DNA of 64,000 nucleotides, taken from assembly GCF_012926525.1 (NCBI RefSeq), contig NZ_JABBNI010000006.1, forward strand, positions 62,001-126,000, written 5' to 3'. Made by a program: the position numbers and the translations under genes. Of this stretch, positions 9,504 through 19,784 are shown piece after piece. Each line of letters opens with the position of its first letter. Positions within the stretch are counted from its first letter, which is position 1. Origin of the DNA: Clostridium muellerianum (GTDB lineage: Bacteria > Bacillota > Clostridia > Clostridiales > Clostridiaceae). Under the pieces are notes generated by a model. It was not told where the DNA came from and searched no databases. It saw nothing but the letters and a program-made list of their open reading frames with translations.

Positions 9504-9739
9504 ACAATTAACACCCCTGTATCTTAACTTTTTAAAATATTTTTTCTAAACAAATATATTTTAACAGACCTACTATATATATTAAAGAGTTGTTTTGAGC
9601 AACTTATATTCTTAACATTCAATTCACAAATTAAATATGAATGGACTTTCTATAGGTGTTCATTCAAGACTACTTTAAGTTTAGATAAGCTCATATATGT
9701 AAAATCCAAATTGCAAATATCACCAAAATAATTTGTTCA

Positions 9740-9769
9740 TTGACTTAATCTTAGTTATTATGTTATAAT
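9740..9769 (+). promoter_or_regulatory. Probable sigma-A promoter of rpmE
   Basis: TTGACT at 9740-9745 and TATAAT at 9764-9769 are separated by 18 bases, with TGT directly before the -10 element (extended -10). The leader of about 45 bases holds a small AGAGG/CCTCA-type hairpin before the ribosome site. The rest of the 316-base gap between tdk and rpmE holds only a short AGTTG/CAACT stem-loop near 9591 and no gene. Confidence 0.75.
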
Positions 9770-9819
9770 ACAGTAGTTAAAAATAGAGGTAAATCCTCAA
9801 ATCAAGAGAGGTGAAAAAT

Positions 9820-10038
9820 ATGAAAAACGGCATACATCCAGAATACCATCATGATACGGTAGTTAAGTGTGCATGTGGAAACTCTTTTACAACTGGTTCA
9901 ACTCAGAAAGAATTAAAGGTTGAAATATGTTCTAAATGCCATCCATTCTTCACTGGCAAGCAGAAGTTAGTTGACGTTGGTGGAAGAGTTGATAAATTCA
10001 TGAAGAAATTCAACTTAACTATGGAAGACAATAAATAA
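9820..10038 (+). CDS. rpmE: 50S ribosomal protein L31 (zinc form)
   Basis: A 72-residue L31 with the cysteine set CACG near residue 17 and CSKCHPF near residue 36, marking the zinc-binding C+ form and not the zinc-free paralogue. L31 bridges the large and small subunits. GAGAGGTG lies six bases before the ATG at 9820; an upstream in-frame GTG at 9811 is part of that ribosome site and should not be used. It is the only plus-strand gene in the first 18 kb, divergent from tdk and convergent with rho, sharing a bidirectional terminator with it. Confidence 0.97.
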   Translation: MKNGIHPEYHHDTVVKCACGNSFTTGSTQKELKVEICSKCHPFFTGKQKLVDVGGRVDKFMKKFNLTMEDNK

Positions 10039-10095
10039 GCTTTAATTTTTAAAGCTTATTGCAAAACCTGTCCTTTACTTTAAAGGACAGGTTTT
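10036..10095. terminator. Bidirectional double-hairpin terminator between rpmE and rho
   Basis: Two perfect stems lie back to back: TAAGCTTTAA/TTAAAGCTTA at 10036-10058, starting at the rpmE stop codon, and AAAACCTGTCC/GGACAGGTTTT at 10063-10095, ending next to the rho stop codon. The second has T or A runs on both sides and can work in both directions. Confidence 0.85.
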
Positions 10096-10096
10096 A

Positions 10097-11554
10097 TTAT
10101 TTCTCTGAATTTTTAGTCATATCCATTTTACTTGCTAAATTTATAAATTCTTCATTATTCTTTGTCTTTGATAAAAGACTAATTAACTGCTCTGTAACAT
10201 TTTGAGTATTGTTTTCATCATATAAAACTTTTCTTATGTTAAATGCAGCTTCCTTCTCTACTGGGTTTTCAAACAATAAATCATCTCTTCTTGTTCCTGA
10301 TTTATATATATCTATAGCTGGGAATATTCTTCTTTCTTGAAGTCTTCTGTTAAGATGTACTTCCATGTTTCCTGTACCCTTAAATTCTTCAAATATCATG
10401 TCGTCCATTCTACTTCCTGTTTCTACAAGAGCTGTGGCAAGTATGGTAAGACTTCCGCCTTCTTCAATATTTCTTGCTGCACCAAAAAACTTTTTAGGCA
10501 TTATTAATGCTCCTGGATCTAATCCTCCTGACAAAGTTCTTCCTGTAGGAGTTATAGTTAAATTATACGCTCTAGAAAGTCTTGTTATGCTGTCTAATAA
10601 GATTACTACATCTTGACCTTGTTCTACCATTCTTTTTGCTCTTTCAAGTACCATATATGCTACTTTTGTATGATGCTCCGGTTCCTCATCAAATGTTGAG
10701 TAAATAACTTCACCTTTGATAGACCTTTGCATATCTGTAACTTCTTCTGGTCTTTCATCTATTAAAACAACTATAAGCTTTACTAATGGATGATTCATAG
10801 ATATACTTTGAGCTATTTTTTTTAGAAGAGTGGTTTTACCAGCTTTAGGTGGAGCAACTATAATTCCCCTTTGACCTTTACCTATAGGAGATATTATATC
10901 CATAAGTCTTGTTGATAAAATTCCCTGAGTAGTTTCTAGATTCAATCTTTGATTTGGATAGATAGGAATAAGAGTTTCAAATGGTTTCCTTCCAACTGCT
11001 CTTTCAGGGTTCTCACCATTTACCCTTTCTACATAAAGCAGTGCTTTAAACTTTTCTCCTTCTTTTGGAGTTCTAACTTTTCCTTGGACTTCATCACCAG
11101 TTTTTAAATTGAATCTCCTTATCTGAGATGGAGATACATATATATCATCTGGACCTGTTAAATAATTTTTTCCTCTTAAAAATCCATAATTATTATTTTC
11201 TATTATTTCCAGTACGCCTCTTGCTGTATCTGATTCATTTATCATTTCCTTAAGTTTTTCTCTTTTTTCTTCTTCGTTAGTTTTATGTTCTTCAACTTTA
11301 TCAGTTGATACTTTTGTTTCTTGATTTTTTGTTTCTTTTCCTGACTGAACTTCATTGTCATTAACTACCGTTTCGCTTTTAGGGCTTATTTTTTCTCTAA
11401 GTATCTTTCCATCCTTTTCAATAGATGCAGGAGAAACTTTTTTAACCTCTTCTATTAATTCAGATTTTTTATACTTAGATATATTCTTAATTCCAAGACT
11501 TTTTGCCAACACTTTCAATTCGGCAACAGTCATGCCCTCTATATCCTTAGTCAC
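10097..11554 (-). CDS. rho: Transcription termination factor Rho
   Basis: Hexameric RNA-dependent ATPase that ends transcription. About 485 residues. Order: Rho N-terminal helical domain (about 1-45), a charged low-complexity insert (about 46-110) rich in K and E, the cold-shock RNA-binding domain with NYGFLRG and [13 protein letters not shown], then the ATPase core with P-loop [12 protein letters not shown], Walker [17 protein letters not shown] and the [12 protein letters not shown]-like arginine region. The start is uncertain: GTG at 11554 (ten bases from GAGGTG) or TTG at 11557 (seven bases); the ATG at 11533 would cut into the conserved start of the N-terminal domain. Convergent with rpmE. 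Confidence 0.97.
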   Translation of the reverse strand: MTKDIEGMTVAELKVLAKSLGIKNISKYKKSELIEEVKKVSPASIEKDGKILREKISPKSETVVNDNEVQSGKETKNQETKVSTDKVEEHKTNEEEKREKLKEMINESDTARGVLEIIENNNYGFLRGKNYLTGPDDIYVSPSQIRRFNLKTGDEVQGKVRTPKEGEKFKALLYVERVNGENPERAVGRKPFETLIPIYPNQRLNLETTQGILSTRLMDIISPIGKGQRGIIVAPPKAGKTTLLKKIAQSISMNHPLVKLIVVLIDERPEEVTDMQRSIKGEVIYSTFDEEPEHHTKVAYMVLERAKRMVEQGQDVVILLDSITRLSRAYNLTITPTGRTLSGGLDPGALIMPKKFFGAARNIEEGGSLTILATALVETGSRMDDMIFEEFKGTGNMEVHLNRRLQERRIFPAIDIYKSGTRRDDLLFENPVEKEAAFNIRKVLYDENNTQNVTEQLISLLSKTKNNEEFINLASKMDMTKNSEK

Positions 11555-11756
11555 CAAAAAATAACACCTCACAATATTAAGTTTTCACAATTTATTATAA
11601 TCTTAGGGAAACGTTTAAGAGAATTTCAATTTAAAAGAATATACCGTACAATACATTATACCCCTTTTTTTTATTTTAATCCACATTTTTCACATTAAAT
11701 ATTATATTTTAATAATTTACCTTTCATAGTAACTGGTTTTTAATGCTATTGATTAT

Positions 11757-12098
11757 TTACATCATAGCATATAAACTTTTATTCACATTGTTACATCTAT
11801 CTACCTTTTGTTTCACCTTATCATAGTTTCCTATATAAAATAAAGGCATACCTAGTGCTTCACATCCTCCAACTATCAAATCACCTTTTATAATCTCATA
11901 GAAACTATATCTATAGCAATGAAAATTTCCACAAATGGAACATTTAACTTCTATACTAATTCCTTTATTCACTGTTTTTAATTTTAAAGAAGGGAATTTT
12001 TCATTAATTTTGCTTGATTCAAATAAAGAAAAACTTTTAATATCATAAGAACCATAAAAATTTTTCAATGCAATAGTTATATCCATATCTAATAACAT
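11757..12098 (-). CDS. Small protein of unknown function with a CxxC pair
   Basis: Not recognised. The best start is the ATG at 12098, six bases after GGAAGGGGTGA, giving 113 residues; longer in-frame reading to 12215 has no ribosome site. The protein has a CSICGNFHC segment near residue 60 that could bind a metal or form a disulfide, and a later GGCEALGMPLFYIG stretch, with no membrane helix. It stands alone between rho and the repeat region behind pyrG. Possibly a lineage-specific regulator or metabolic accessory; no function is claimed. Confidence 0.6.
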   Translation of the reverse strand: MLLDMDITIALKNFYGSYDIKSFSLFESSKINEKFPSLKLKTVNKGISIEVKCSICGNFHCYRYSFYEIIKGDLIVGGCEALGMPLFYIGNYDKVKQKVDRCNNVNKSLYAMM

Positions 12099-12281
12099 AA
12101 AAGTCACCCCTTCCTTCTCTAGAAAATTTTTATATATATTATTTCTATATATATTGTTAAAATCCTTCATGAAAATTCTACAATTATTATTTTGATATAA
12201 CATTTTTTTCGACAAAACAGAATAATTTTAACAAAAACGATGCGTTATAATCTCTTAGTATTAATTTTTTACAAAATAAAT

Positions 12282-12401
12282 AAAAACCTATTTAGTTAAA
12301 AACTTAACTTTAATACTATATATTACATCTGACCTGCGTTTTCACAATCAGTATCTAATATACATTATGTATTAAACAATCTTTAACCAAATAGGTTTTT
12401 T
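12282..12401. repeat. Distant inverted repeat, possible structured RNA or terminator
   Basis: The arm at 12282-12300 and the arm at 12383-12401 are complementary at 18 of 19 positions (AAAAACCTATTT.GTTAAA) around an 81-base A+T-rich centre. On the plus strand the second arm ends in a T run; on the minus strand the other arm does too. It lies between the pyrG-proximal repeat and the 113-residue gene. It could end transcripts from either side or be the basal stem of a small RNA. Confidence 0.4.
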
Positions 12402-12420
12402 ATGTTATATTAATCTTTTA

Positions 12421-12577
12421 GGCATATGAAAGAAAATAGCAAGTCAAAGATGTTAGTATATTTTGTGTCAGACAAGGAAACAAGTTCCGTTGATAGTTGT
12501 TCTATCAAAGGGTTCTGTTGACGCAGTATGGCGCAAAATATACTAACATACTGACTTGTTATTTTTTTGAATATGCC
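12421..12577. repeat. 157-bp inverted-repeat element directly behind pyrG
   Basis: Ends GGCATAT...ATATGCC. The left arm (12421-12467) and right arm (12530-12577) share AAAATA.CAAGTCA, ATGTTAGTATATTTTG and the terminal GGCATAT as inverse complements with few mismatches. The centre carries a further TTGATAG/CTATCAA hairpin at about 12490-12508. It starts five bases after the pyrG stop codon, so it may serve as the pyrG terminator, yet the conserved-looking ends suggest a small mobile or repeated intergenic element. Database search is needed to tell these apart. Confidence 0.6.
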
Positions 12578-12581
12578 TTAA

Positions 12582-14240
<1,659 letters not shown>

Positions 14241-14499
14241 ATATTTGAAATTTTATCTTTCTAATTGTGACAAAGAAACGATTCTGAGCAAACTATTTCA
14301 TAAATATAAGTTTACTGCTTATTCTAAATTTTATATAATTATGTTAAAATACCTGTTGACAAACTTTTTTATTAGTTTTATAATAAAAAATACCCTATAT
14401 AATATATAATGGCATTTTTGTGTTTTAAAACATACTTAATATACTATCACATTTCTATTTGTTATGCCATACTTTTTTTGCGTTTCTTTTAAAATTATT

Positions 14500-14808
14500 T
14501 TATTCTATTTTCTCTAATATATTCTCTGCTTCAAAATACATGCTCCTTATCTTTCTATTCAGTAATATCTTCTCCTTTGCTTTTCTAACATTACTATTTA
14601 TATTTTTTGAATTTACACTAGGAAAATCCTCCTGTATCATTTCCATATCATCGCAACCATATTTTTTTATTAGCAAGAAGAAAAGATATTTACATTCCTT
14701 ATCCTTTAAAATCCGAAATAACTTTTCCCTATTTATACCTTTATATTCACATAAAATATTTATTATTTTTTCATATTGTTCCCTTTTATCATTAAAATAC
14801 TTTGGCAC
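14500..14808 (-). CDS. Small charged helical protein of unknown function
   Basis: A 102-residue protein not recognised as a family. It begins at GTG 14808 with AAGGTG five bases upstream. The predicted product is rich in K, E, I and N, without a signal or membrane helix, and reads as mostly alpha-helical (for instance KNINSNVRKAKEKILLNRK near residue 72). It lies between pyrG and the DUF1934 gene, in the place where Gram-positive genomes often have small regulatory genes (rpoE in Bacillus), but the sequence does not match the delta subunit in any motif I can see. Composition matches its neighbours. Confidence 0.6.
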   Translation of the reverse strand: MPKYFNDKREQYEKIINILCEYKGINREKLFRILKDKECKYLFFLLIKKYGCDDMEMIQEDFPSVNSKNINSNVRKAKEKILLNRKIRSMYFEAENILEKIE

Positions 14809-14908
14809 ATTAACACCTTCTTATTTTTATTTATATACTTAATATTAATATTGCCATAATTTTGAATTAATAAACTTTAGTACCATATAAATAGAAAAAC
14901 ACAGCATT

Positions 14909-15331
14909 TTAATCCTGCTGCGTTTTTATGTTTATCTCTAATAATGTATCCTGAGGTTTATTCCCTGATATACTCATAGTATAGTCTATGAATATTTTTC
15001 CTCCATCATCATCTAAATTAACAATTAATTTTTTTGTTTGTGTCTTTAATTCTAGTGTTCCATAAGGAGTATCATACATAGATATATTTTCTTTTCCTTT
15101 ATAAAATTCCATTTTACTAGTAGTACTTCCTGATCTTATAAGCGAAAATTTATCCTGACTTGCCTTTAACGTAGTTGTTGTTCCTTCCATTCCTGAAATT
15201 TTAGTTTCTTTATAAATAGCATAATAAGTATCATCTCTTTTATAAAAACTTCCTGGTGTTACCACTTCAATAACATCATCTACATCTTCAGTTTGTTTAC
15301 TTGATACAGATATAATGGCCTTTTTTTTCAC
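14909..15331 (-). CDS. DUF1934 family beta-barrel protein
   Basis: A 140-residue protein matching the DUF1934 (YwiB-like) family: an all-beta small barrel with the conserved IEVVTPGSFYKRDDTYYAIY region near the N-terminus, KISGMEGTTTTLK, and a DTPYGTLELKTQTK segment near residue 90. Function is unknown; homologues lie next to argS or pyrG in Firmicutes. An in-frame GTG at 15340 has its ribosome site too close; AGGATGTG six bases before the GTG at 15331 supports that start. A 13-bp-arm palindrome lies just upstream. Confidence 0.82.
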   Translation of the reverse strand: MKKKAIISVSSKQTEDVDDVIEVVTPGSFYKRDDTYYAIYKETKISGMEGTTTTLKASQDKFSLIRSGSTTSKMEFYKGKENISMYDTPYGTLELKTQTKKLIVNLDDDGGKIFIDYTMSISGNKPQDTLLEINIKTQQD

Positions 15332-15353
15332 AAAGTTCACATCCTTTATGTTA

Positions 15354-15380
15354 GTTCAAAATATAAATTATATTTTGAAC
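15354..15380. promoter_or_regulatory. Perfect 27-bp palindrome, possible operator
   Basis: Two 13-base arms (GTTCAAAATATAA and its inverse complement) flank a single A. It fills the gap between the stop codon of the PP-loop gene and the start of the DUF1934 gene. No T run follows on either strand, which argues against a plain terminator and for a regulator binding site or an mRNA hairpin. Confidence 0.4.
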
Positions 15381-15382
15381 AA

Positions 15383-16366
15383 CTATGATAATATATATTT
15401 ACTTAATTCTTCCTCAGTAGCAGCTTTGACTTCTAAGCATTTATCTAAAGGTTGTTTGAAGTAACCATATTTAATTTCTATTTTTTCTTCATTCTTACCC
15501 TTACAATATCTTCCTGTAATCTTTGCCGCAAATTCTATATCTTCTTCATTTGGTTCTCCTAATATTATTACCATAGATCCGTTAAAATTTTTTGCTAAAA
15601 ATATCATATCGTTCTTACTTAAATACTGTTTTATTTCCTGTGCCTCTTCTGCAGTTCTTGTTGAAATAATTTTAGCTTTTTCTGATACTCTAAAATGTCT
15701 TCCAAATCTTAAAACTTCCAAATCATTCTTAACTATATTTTCTTTTTTATCTAACAGATCTCTTAGCCTTTTTGAATAATTAGGCTCAGTAAGTTTACAT
15801 CCTCCAGCTGGCGATGGATAGTCCTTTATTTCCCATTTCTCTGCTAATTCCATTTGAACCTTTCTACTTCTTCCTGATATATCCATAAGATTTTCTCTAT
15901 TAACTAATCCTTCTAACTCCATCTTTGTTGGGGCAAGATTTTTAGCACATAAAGGTCTTAGTATTTTTTCACTAAATCCAGATTCTTTTTTTACTACATC
16001 TAATGAACTTTTATTCTGCGACATAGGTCTTTGATTTAAAACTTCACCTGTTATTATAAAATCAGCTTCATACTTTTCTAACATTTTACCTGAATAATTC
16101 ATCATTAATGCATGGCAATCAATACAAGGATTTATATTTTTTCCATAACCATGCTTTGGATTCTTAACCATTTCAAAATGTTCCTCTGAAAAATCAACAA
16201 CTTCTAAAGGCACATCTATCTGCTTAGCCATTCTTATGGCATTTTCAGGTCCGAAAAAATAAGATTTGAAACATATTCCTATTACTTCTATACCCTGATC
16301 TTTTATAAGTTTTGCTGCTAATACACTATCTAGTCCTCCAGACATCATTGCAAGTGCTTTTGTCAT
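15383..16366 (-). CDS. PP-loop ATP pyrophosphatase, tRNA-thiolation-like, with C-terminal NFACT-R-like domain
   Basis: A 327-residue protein that begins with the PP-loop MMSGGLDSVLAAKL, which binds ATP to adenylate a substrate. PCIDCHALMM near residue 90 gives a CxxC pair, and FIITGEVLNQRPMSQ near 115 is the second family motif, both as in MnmA/ThiI-like proteins. The C-terminal part has RFGRHFRVSEKAKII and a repeat-rich end consistent with the NFACT-R-type domain seen in these proteins. It probably acts in RNA modification, but the substrate is unknown. The ATG at 16366 follows AAAGGTG by six bases; an upstream GTG belongs to that site. LarE is excluded by motif spacing. Confidence 0.75.
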   Translation of the reverse strand: MTKALAMMSGGLDSVLAAKLIKDQGIEVIGICFKSYFFGPENAIRMAKQIDVPLEVVDFSEEHFEMVKNPKHGYGKNINPCIDCHALMMNYSGKMLEKYEADFIITGEVLNQRPMSQNKSSLDVVKKESGFSEKILRPLCAKNLAPTKMELEGLVNRENLMDISGRSRKVQMELAEKWEIKDYPSPAGGCKLTEPNYSKRLRDLLDKKENIVKNDLEVLRFGRHFRVSEKAKIISTRTAEEAQEIKQYLSKNDMIFLAKNFNGSMVIILGEPNEEDIEFAAKITGRYCKGKNEEKIEIKYGYFKQPLDKCLEVKAATEEELSKYILS

Positions 16367-16521
16367 ATTAATCACCTTTCCTGTGGACTATAAAATTAGT
16401 CCTGCTTTTATTTTTCAAACTTCTAAGTAATAGTTTAGTTAATTTTTAATACTTTATCAATAGATTAATTTTTATAATAGTATATTTTTCGCAAAACTAT
16501 AAGAAATTTTAGATTGTATTA

Positions 16522-16838
16522 CAAAAAAATGCGAAGCATTTTTTAGAGAACAATTGACAGAGGAAAGATGACAGTAAAGGTAAGTTTTCTTCCTTACGTT
16601 AGAAAACTAATTTATTTTTTAAACTTGTTTTGCTAATGCAAAACATCGCTTAAGCAAGCATCTAAAATCTATAACTTTCAGATGATCACTTACTCAGAAA
16701 GCACTCCTGAGTAACAAAAAATCAGTAATTTCTTTTAAATTAAAGATTTTTCGTAGTATAGCTGAGAAAAATCCTCCTTCACTGTCCTCTGTCAATTGTC
16801 CTCTGTCCTCTTAAAAATATTGCTTCGCATTTTTTTAC
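16522..16838. repeat. Intergenic repeat element A with terminal inverted repeat and internal hairpins
   Basis: The ends read ATGCGAAGCATTTTTTAGAG at the left and, in inverse, AAAAATATTGCTTCGCAT at the right. Just inside both ends are copies of GACAGAGGA/TCCTCTGTC in tandem (TCCTCTG units). The interior has several stem-loops: GTTTTGC/GCAAAAC, GCTTAAGC and ACTCAG/CTGAGT. The right end reaches the ypeB stop codon at 16835-16837. Element B at 29318 shares its right-hand core (GATTTTTCGTAG...CTCCTTCAC.GTCCTCTGTC). It fills the 467-base gap; I see no gene inside. Confidence 0.65.
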
Positions 16839-18199
16839 ATTGTAAGTTTACCATTTGGAGTATTTATAATTTGAACTATTTTCTGCTCATATCCTGTTTC
16901 TGCATTTATATATACTATAAAATTGTCTTCTTTATAATTCCCTGAAAATTCATAGCATAGTACTTCTTTATTCATTTCTGTTGGAACTATAACAAGTCTT
17001 TCATTTCTTATATTAAGTCTTTTTCCTACTTTTTCTCTTGCTTGATCCCCACTTATTTTAGGTGTAGATATAGTTCTATTTTCTTCATGAGACATAAGAT
17101 ATTTTTCTGATTCAATTCCTATTATGCTTCCATCATCTAAAGCTATCTTTAATTTAATCTGATCTGGATATATTATAATATTTTTCTGCCTATATACATA
17201 ATTTATTACAGCAGTATCTCCATAATTCAACGTATATGTAGGTACCATGTCTTTATATCCTAAGTTCTCCAAATACTTAGCTCCAACATCTACCGCTTTA
17301 TTAACATCTACATTAGTTTTGTTTATACTTCTACTATCAAGTAAATATAATACTTTGCCACCACGTTTACTTATCTCACAAATTACATTGTTATCTTTCC
17401 TTCCCTTAATTGTTACAGAAAACCTGTATGAATCTATATTTTGCTTACCTGTGCTCACTTTTAATTCTACAGCTTGAACTTTATCCTTTCCTATAGTCTT
17501 TATAACTATTTGTTCAGCTTCTTTTTGTGAAACTTCCTTCTGTAAATTTATTTTAGGATTTATTTTTAACGTATTATCCGAAAATGGGCCATCATAAATT
17601 AAAGCAGGATATTGCGTTACTTGTTTTTGTATACCTTGAAATTTTTCACCTATTCCTGGTTCTTTATTACTAGCGAGTACACTGCTAGTTTTCTTTCTTA
17701 TATCCCCCCATCTAACCTTTCCATTATTTATATCATCAGATACTTTTTTCAATTGTTGTTCTAAAGTAAAAGATTGATTTTTTAGCCTATCTATTGTACC
17801 GTAATCTTGTTCAGTTAATGCTCTTCCTTCAGTAGATACTTTTGTTAAACTATAGCAAAAGTCACCTACTTGAGATAAAAATTTGCTGGTATCTCCTGTA
17901 ACTTGCTGTGATACTGGTAAAGAATTAAGTTTATCATTTGCCATAGATGAATATCTAAATATATCTTCAAAAACAACTATACTTTGTTCTTTAGATCCAA
18001 CTATATTTGCTTTTCCCAAATCCACTCTTATATTTTGAACTGAACTTATAAGATCATACATATTTTTGCTATATTCACCTTGAAGATAATTCCTGTAATC
18101 TGTTCTTTCAAGAGTCATAAGAATGGCAAAGGTACTGGAAAAAACCACTATCAATGCAACTACAGATGTATATATTATTCTCTTTTTAGTAAACTTCAT
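16835..18199 (-). CDS. ypeB: Germination protein YpeB
   Basis: YpeB is a spore inner-membrane-associated protein required for stable localisation of the cortex-lytic enzyme SleB. The 454-residue protein has a basic start, one hydrophobic helix (about residues 8-28) and a long extracytoplasmic part ending in PepSY-like repeats, with the conserved YLENLGYKDMVPTYTLNYGDTAVINYVY segment (cited in part) and FSGNYKEDNFIVYIN near the end. The ATG at 18199 has GGAGG seven bases upstream; an upstream ATG at 18241 does not. No sleB lies beside it. The stop codon sits at the edge of repeat element A. Confidence 0.93.
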   Translation of the reverse strand: MKFTKKRIIYTSVVALIVVFSSTFAILMTLERTDYRNYLQGEYSKNMYDLISSVQNIRVDLGKANIVGSKEQSIVVFEDIFRYSSMANDKLNSLPVSQQVTGDTSKFLSQVGDFCYSLTKVSTEGRALTEQDYGTIDRLKNQSFTLEQQLKKVSDDINNGKVRWGDIRKKTSSVLASNKEPGIGEKFQGIQKQVTQYPALIYDGPFSDNTLKINPKINLQKEVSQKEAEQIVIKTIGKDKVQAVELKVSTGKQNIDSYRFSVTIKGRKDNNVICEISKRGGKVLYLLDSRSINKTNVDVNKAVDVGAKYLENLGYKDMVPTYTLNYGDTAVINYVYRQKNIIIYPDQIKLKIALDDGSIIGIESEKYLMSHEENRTISTPKISGDQAREKVGKRLNIRNERLVIVPTEMNKEVLCYEFSGNYKEDNFIVYINAETGYEQKIVQIINTPNGKLTM

Positions 18200-18512
18200 G
18201 AAAACTCCTCCTAAAGTATTTATTTTTAAATATAGACTCATTTATATTATTTATATTTAATTAATTGTTATTCATTATATAATTGTTTTCTTAATAATTA
18301 TGAATAAGGCCATATTTCAGTGTTAATAATAAATTATAACTGTAAAATAAATTTGGACATTACAATATATATGGAAATATTAAAAATTTGATATTTTAAT
18401 ATTAACTTTTTCTTACTTATATTAATTTTTTCTTAATTGTTAGCCAAACTTGTTTATTATTCTTCTTATATTTTATATAATGTTATTACATACTTAACCA
18501 GAGGGTGATTAA
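18200..18512. other. Divergent intergenic region between ypeB and the glycolipid synthase gene
   Basis: A 313-base A+T-rich gap. On the plus strand, TATAAT at 18476-18481 follows TTTATT at 18453-18458 by 17 bases and is a plausible promoter for the glycosyltransferase gene. On the minus strand TGAATA stands about 18 bases before an AATAATA, a loose match to the sigma-G type expected for ypeB. I see no gene. Confidence 0.35.
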
Positions 18513-19754
18513 ATGAAAGTTTTGATTCTTTCGGTTTCTGCAGGCGGCGGACATGGTCATGCTGCAGAAGCATTAAAAGATTATATAAATTTAAAATTTC
18601 CTGAATCAGAAATAAAAATTATAGATACTTTAAAATATATAAATCCAATAATAGATAAGGTAGTAATTGGAAGTTATTTAAAAACTTTAAAAGTTACGCC
18701 TTCTCTTTATGGCAAATTATACAATCATTCGGAAGGCGACTATGGAATCGCCAATACAATTAGTGCTAAATTTAATGAAATTATGACTTACAAATTGATG
18801 CCATTAATAGATGAGCTTTCCCCAAATATTTTAATATCTACTCATCCATTTACAACAGAAATGGTATCCATAATGAAAGCTAAATACAACTTAACTATAC
18901 CTGCTATTTCCATAATTACAGATTATTATTCTCATGGTTCTTGGCTACATCCTTACATAGATGCTCACGTAGTTTCAAACAAAGATATGGTTGAAGACAT
19001 GGTATCTAAAGGAATACCCAGAAACACAATTCATGATTTGGGTATCCCTGTAAAACCTAATTTTATAGAAAAATATAAAAAAGAGGAGACACTCAAAGAA
19101 TTAGATTTATGTACCTCTAAGTTTACTATCCTTGTTATGGGTGGTAGTTTAGGTATGGGTAAAATTACAGATGTATATCAAGAGTTAATCAAAGTAAATA
19201 AGGATATTCAAATAATCGTAATAACAGGTAAAAATGAAAAGTTGCATAACGAACTGTTAATGTTAAAAGAAACTTCTACAAAACCTACCAAAATAATAGG
19301 TTTTACTGATACAGTTAATAAATATATGCAAGCTTCCGACTTACTGTTAACTAAGCCTGGTGGTCTTACAATAACAGAAGCTCTTATATGCAAAATACCT
19401 TTAGGTATTTTTTCACCAATACCAGGGCAGGAAGAAAAAAATGCAGAGTTCCTTTTAAACCACAATTTAGCTATTAATCTATCCGATACTAATAAGTGTC
19501 AGCAAACTATAGAAAACCTATTAGAATTTAAAGATAAATTAACAGTCATGAAAGCAAACTGTAGTAAATTTTCAAAACCTGATAGTGGTTATAAAATAGT
19601 TGAACTTATAGAATATTTGATAAAAAGCAATAACGTTACCGGTTTAAAAAACTTTGATAAAGATTATTACAAAGATAATAATCTTAAAACATTTTTTAAA
19701 TCTGTTGAAGAATACTTTATGAAAACAGCAATTAAAATTTTTGCAAATAATTAA
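18513..19754 (+). CDS. GT28 family glycolipid glycosyltransferase (MGDG synthase/UgtP type)
   Basis: A 413-residue member of the MGDG-synthase/processive diacylglycerol glucosyltransferase family, which transfers sugar from a UDP-sugar to diacylglycerol at the membrane. The N-terminal SVSAGGGHGHAAEAL loop is the family signature, with STHPF and IITDYYSHGSWLHP behind it; the C-terminal donor domain has VMGGSLGMGK near residue 209 and TKPGGLTITEAL near 286. GAGGGTGATTAA precedes the ATG. Alone on the plus strand between ypeB and spoIIR, it may supply glycolipid for membranes or anchor lipoteichoic acid. Product sugar number is not readable. Confidence 0.9.
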   Translation: MKVLILSVSAGGGHGHAAEALKDYINLKFPESEIKIIDTLKYINPIIDKVVIGSYLKTLKVTPSLYGKLYNHSEGDYGIANTISAKFNEIMTYKLMPLIDELSPNILISTHPFTTEMVSIMKAKYNLTIPAISIITDYYSHGSWLHPYIDAHVVSNKDMVEDMVSKGIPRNTIHDLGIPVKPNFIEKYKKEETLKELDLCTSKFTILVMGGSLGMGKITDVYQELIKVNKDIQIIVITGKNEKLHNELLMLKETSTKPTKIIGFTDTVNKYMQASDLLLTKPGGLTITEALICKIPLGIFSPIPGQEEKNAEFLLNHNLAINLSDTNKCQQTIENLLEFKDKLTVMKANCSKFSKPDSGYKIVELIEYLIKSNNVTGLKNFDKDYYKDNNLKTFFKSVEEYFMKTAIKIFANN

Positions 19755-19784
19755 AAAATCCAGTAATTACTTAGCTGGATTTTT
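19753..19784. terminator. Bidirectional terminator between the glycolipid synthase gene and spoIIR
   Basis: AAAAAATCCAG pairs with CTGGATTTTT around an 11-base loop. It overlaps the end of both convergent coding sequences: the stop codon of the plus gene at one edge and the last codons of spoIIR at the other. Confidence 0.8.

Noticed and set aside
9585-9620. Short AGTTG/CAACT stem-loop between tdk and rpmE
   Set aside because: Only a few pairs and no T run; chance in A+T-rich sequence is likely.
12426-12522. A 31-codon plus-strand frame inside the 157-bp element, with cysteines near the end, resembling a modified-peptide precursor
   Set aside because: It starts at the arm of the inverted repeat and has no ribosome site; the reading is explained by the repeat. 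It would be worth reopening only if other copies keep the frame.
15383-16366. LarE as identity of the PP-loop protein, given larB in the window
   Set aside because: PP-loop context, CxxC position and C-terminal part differ from LarE and fit the tRNA-modification-like group; it also lies far from larB.
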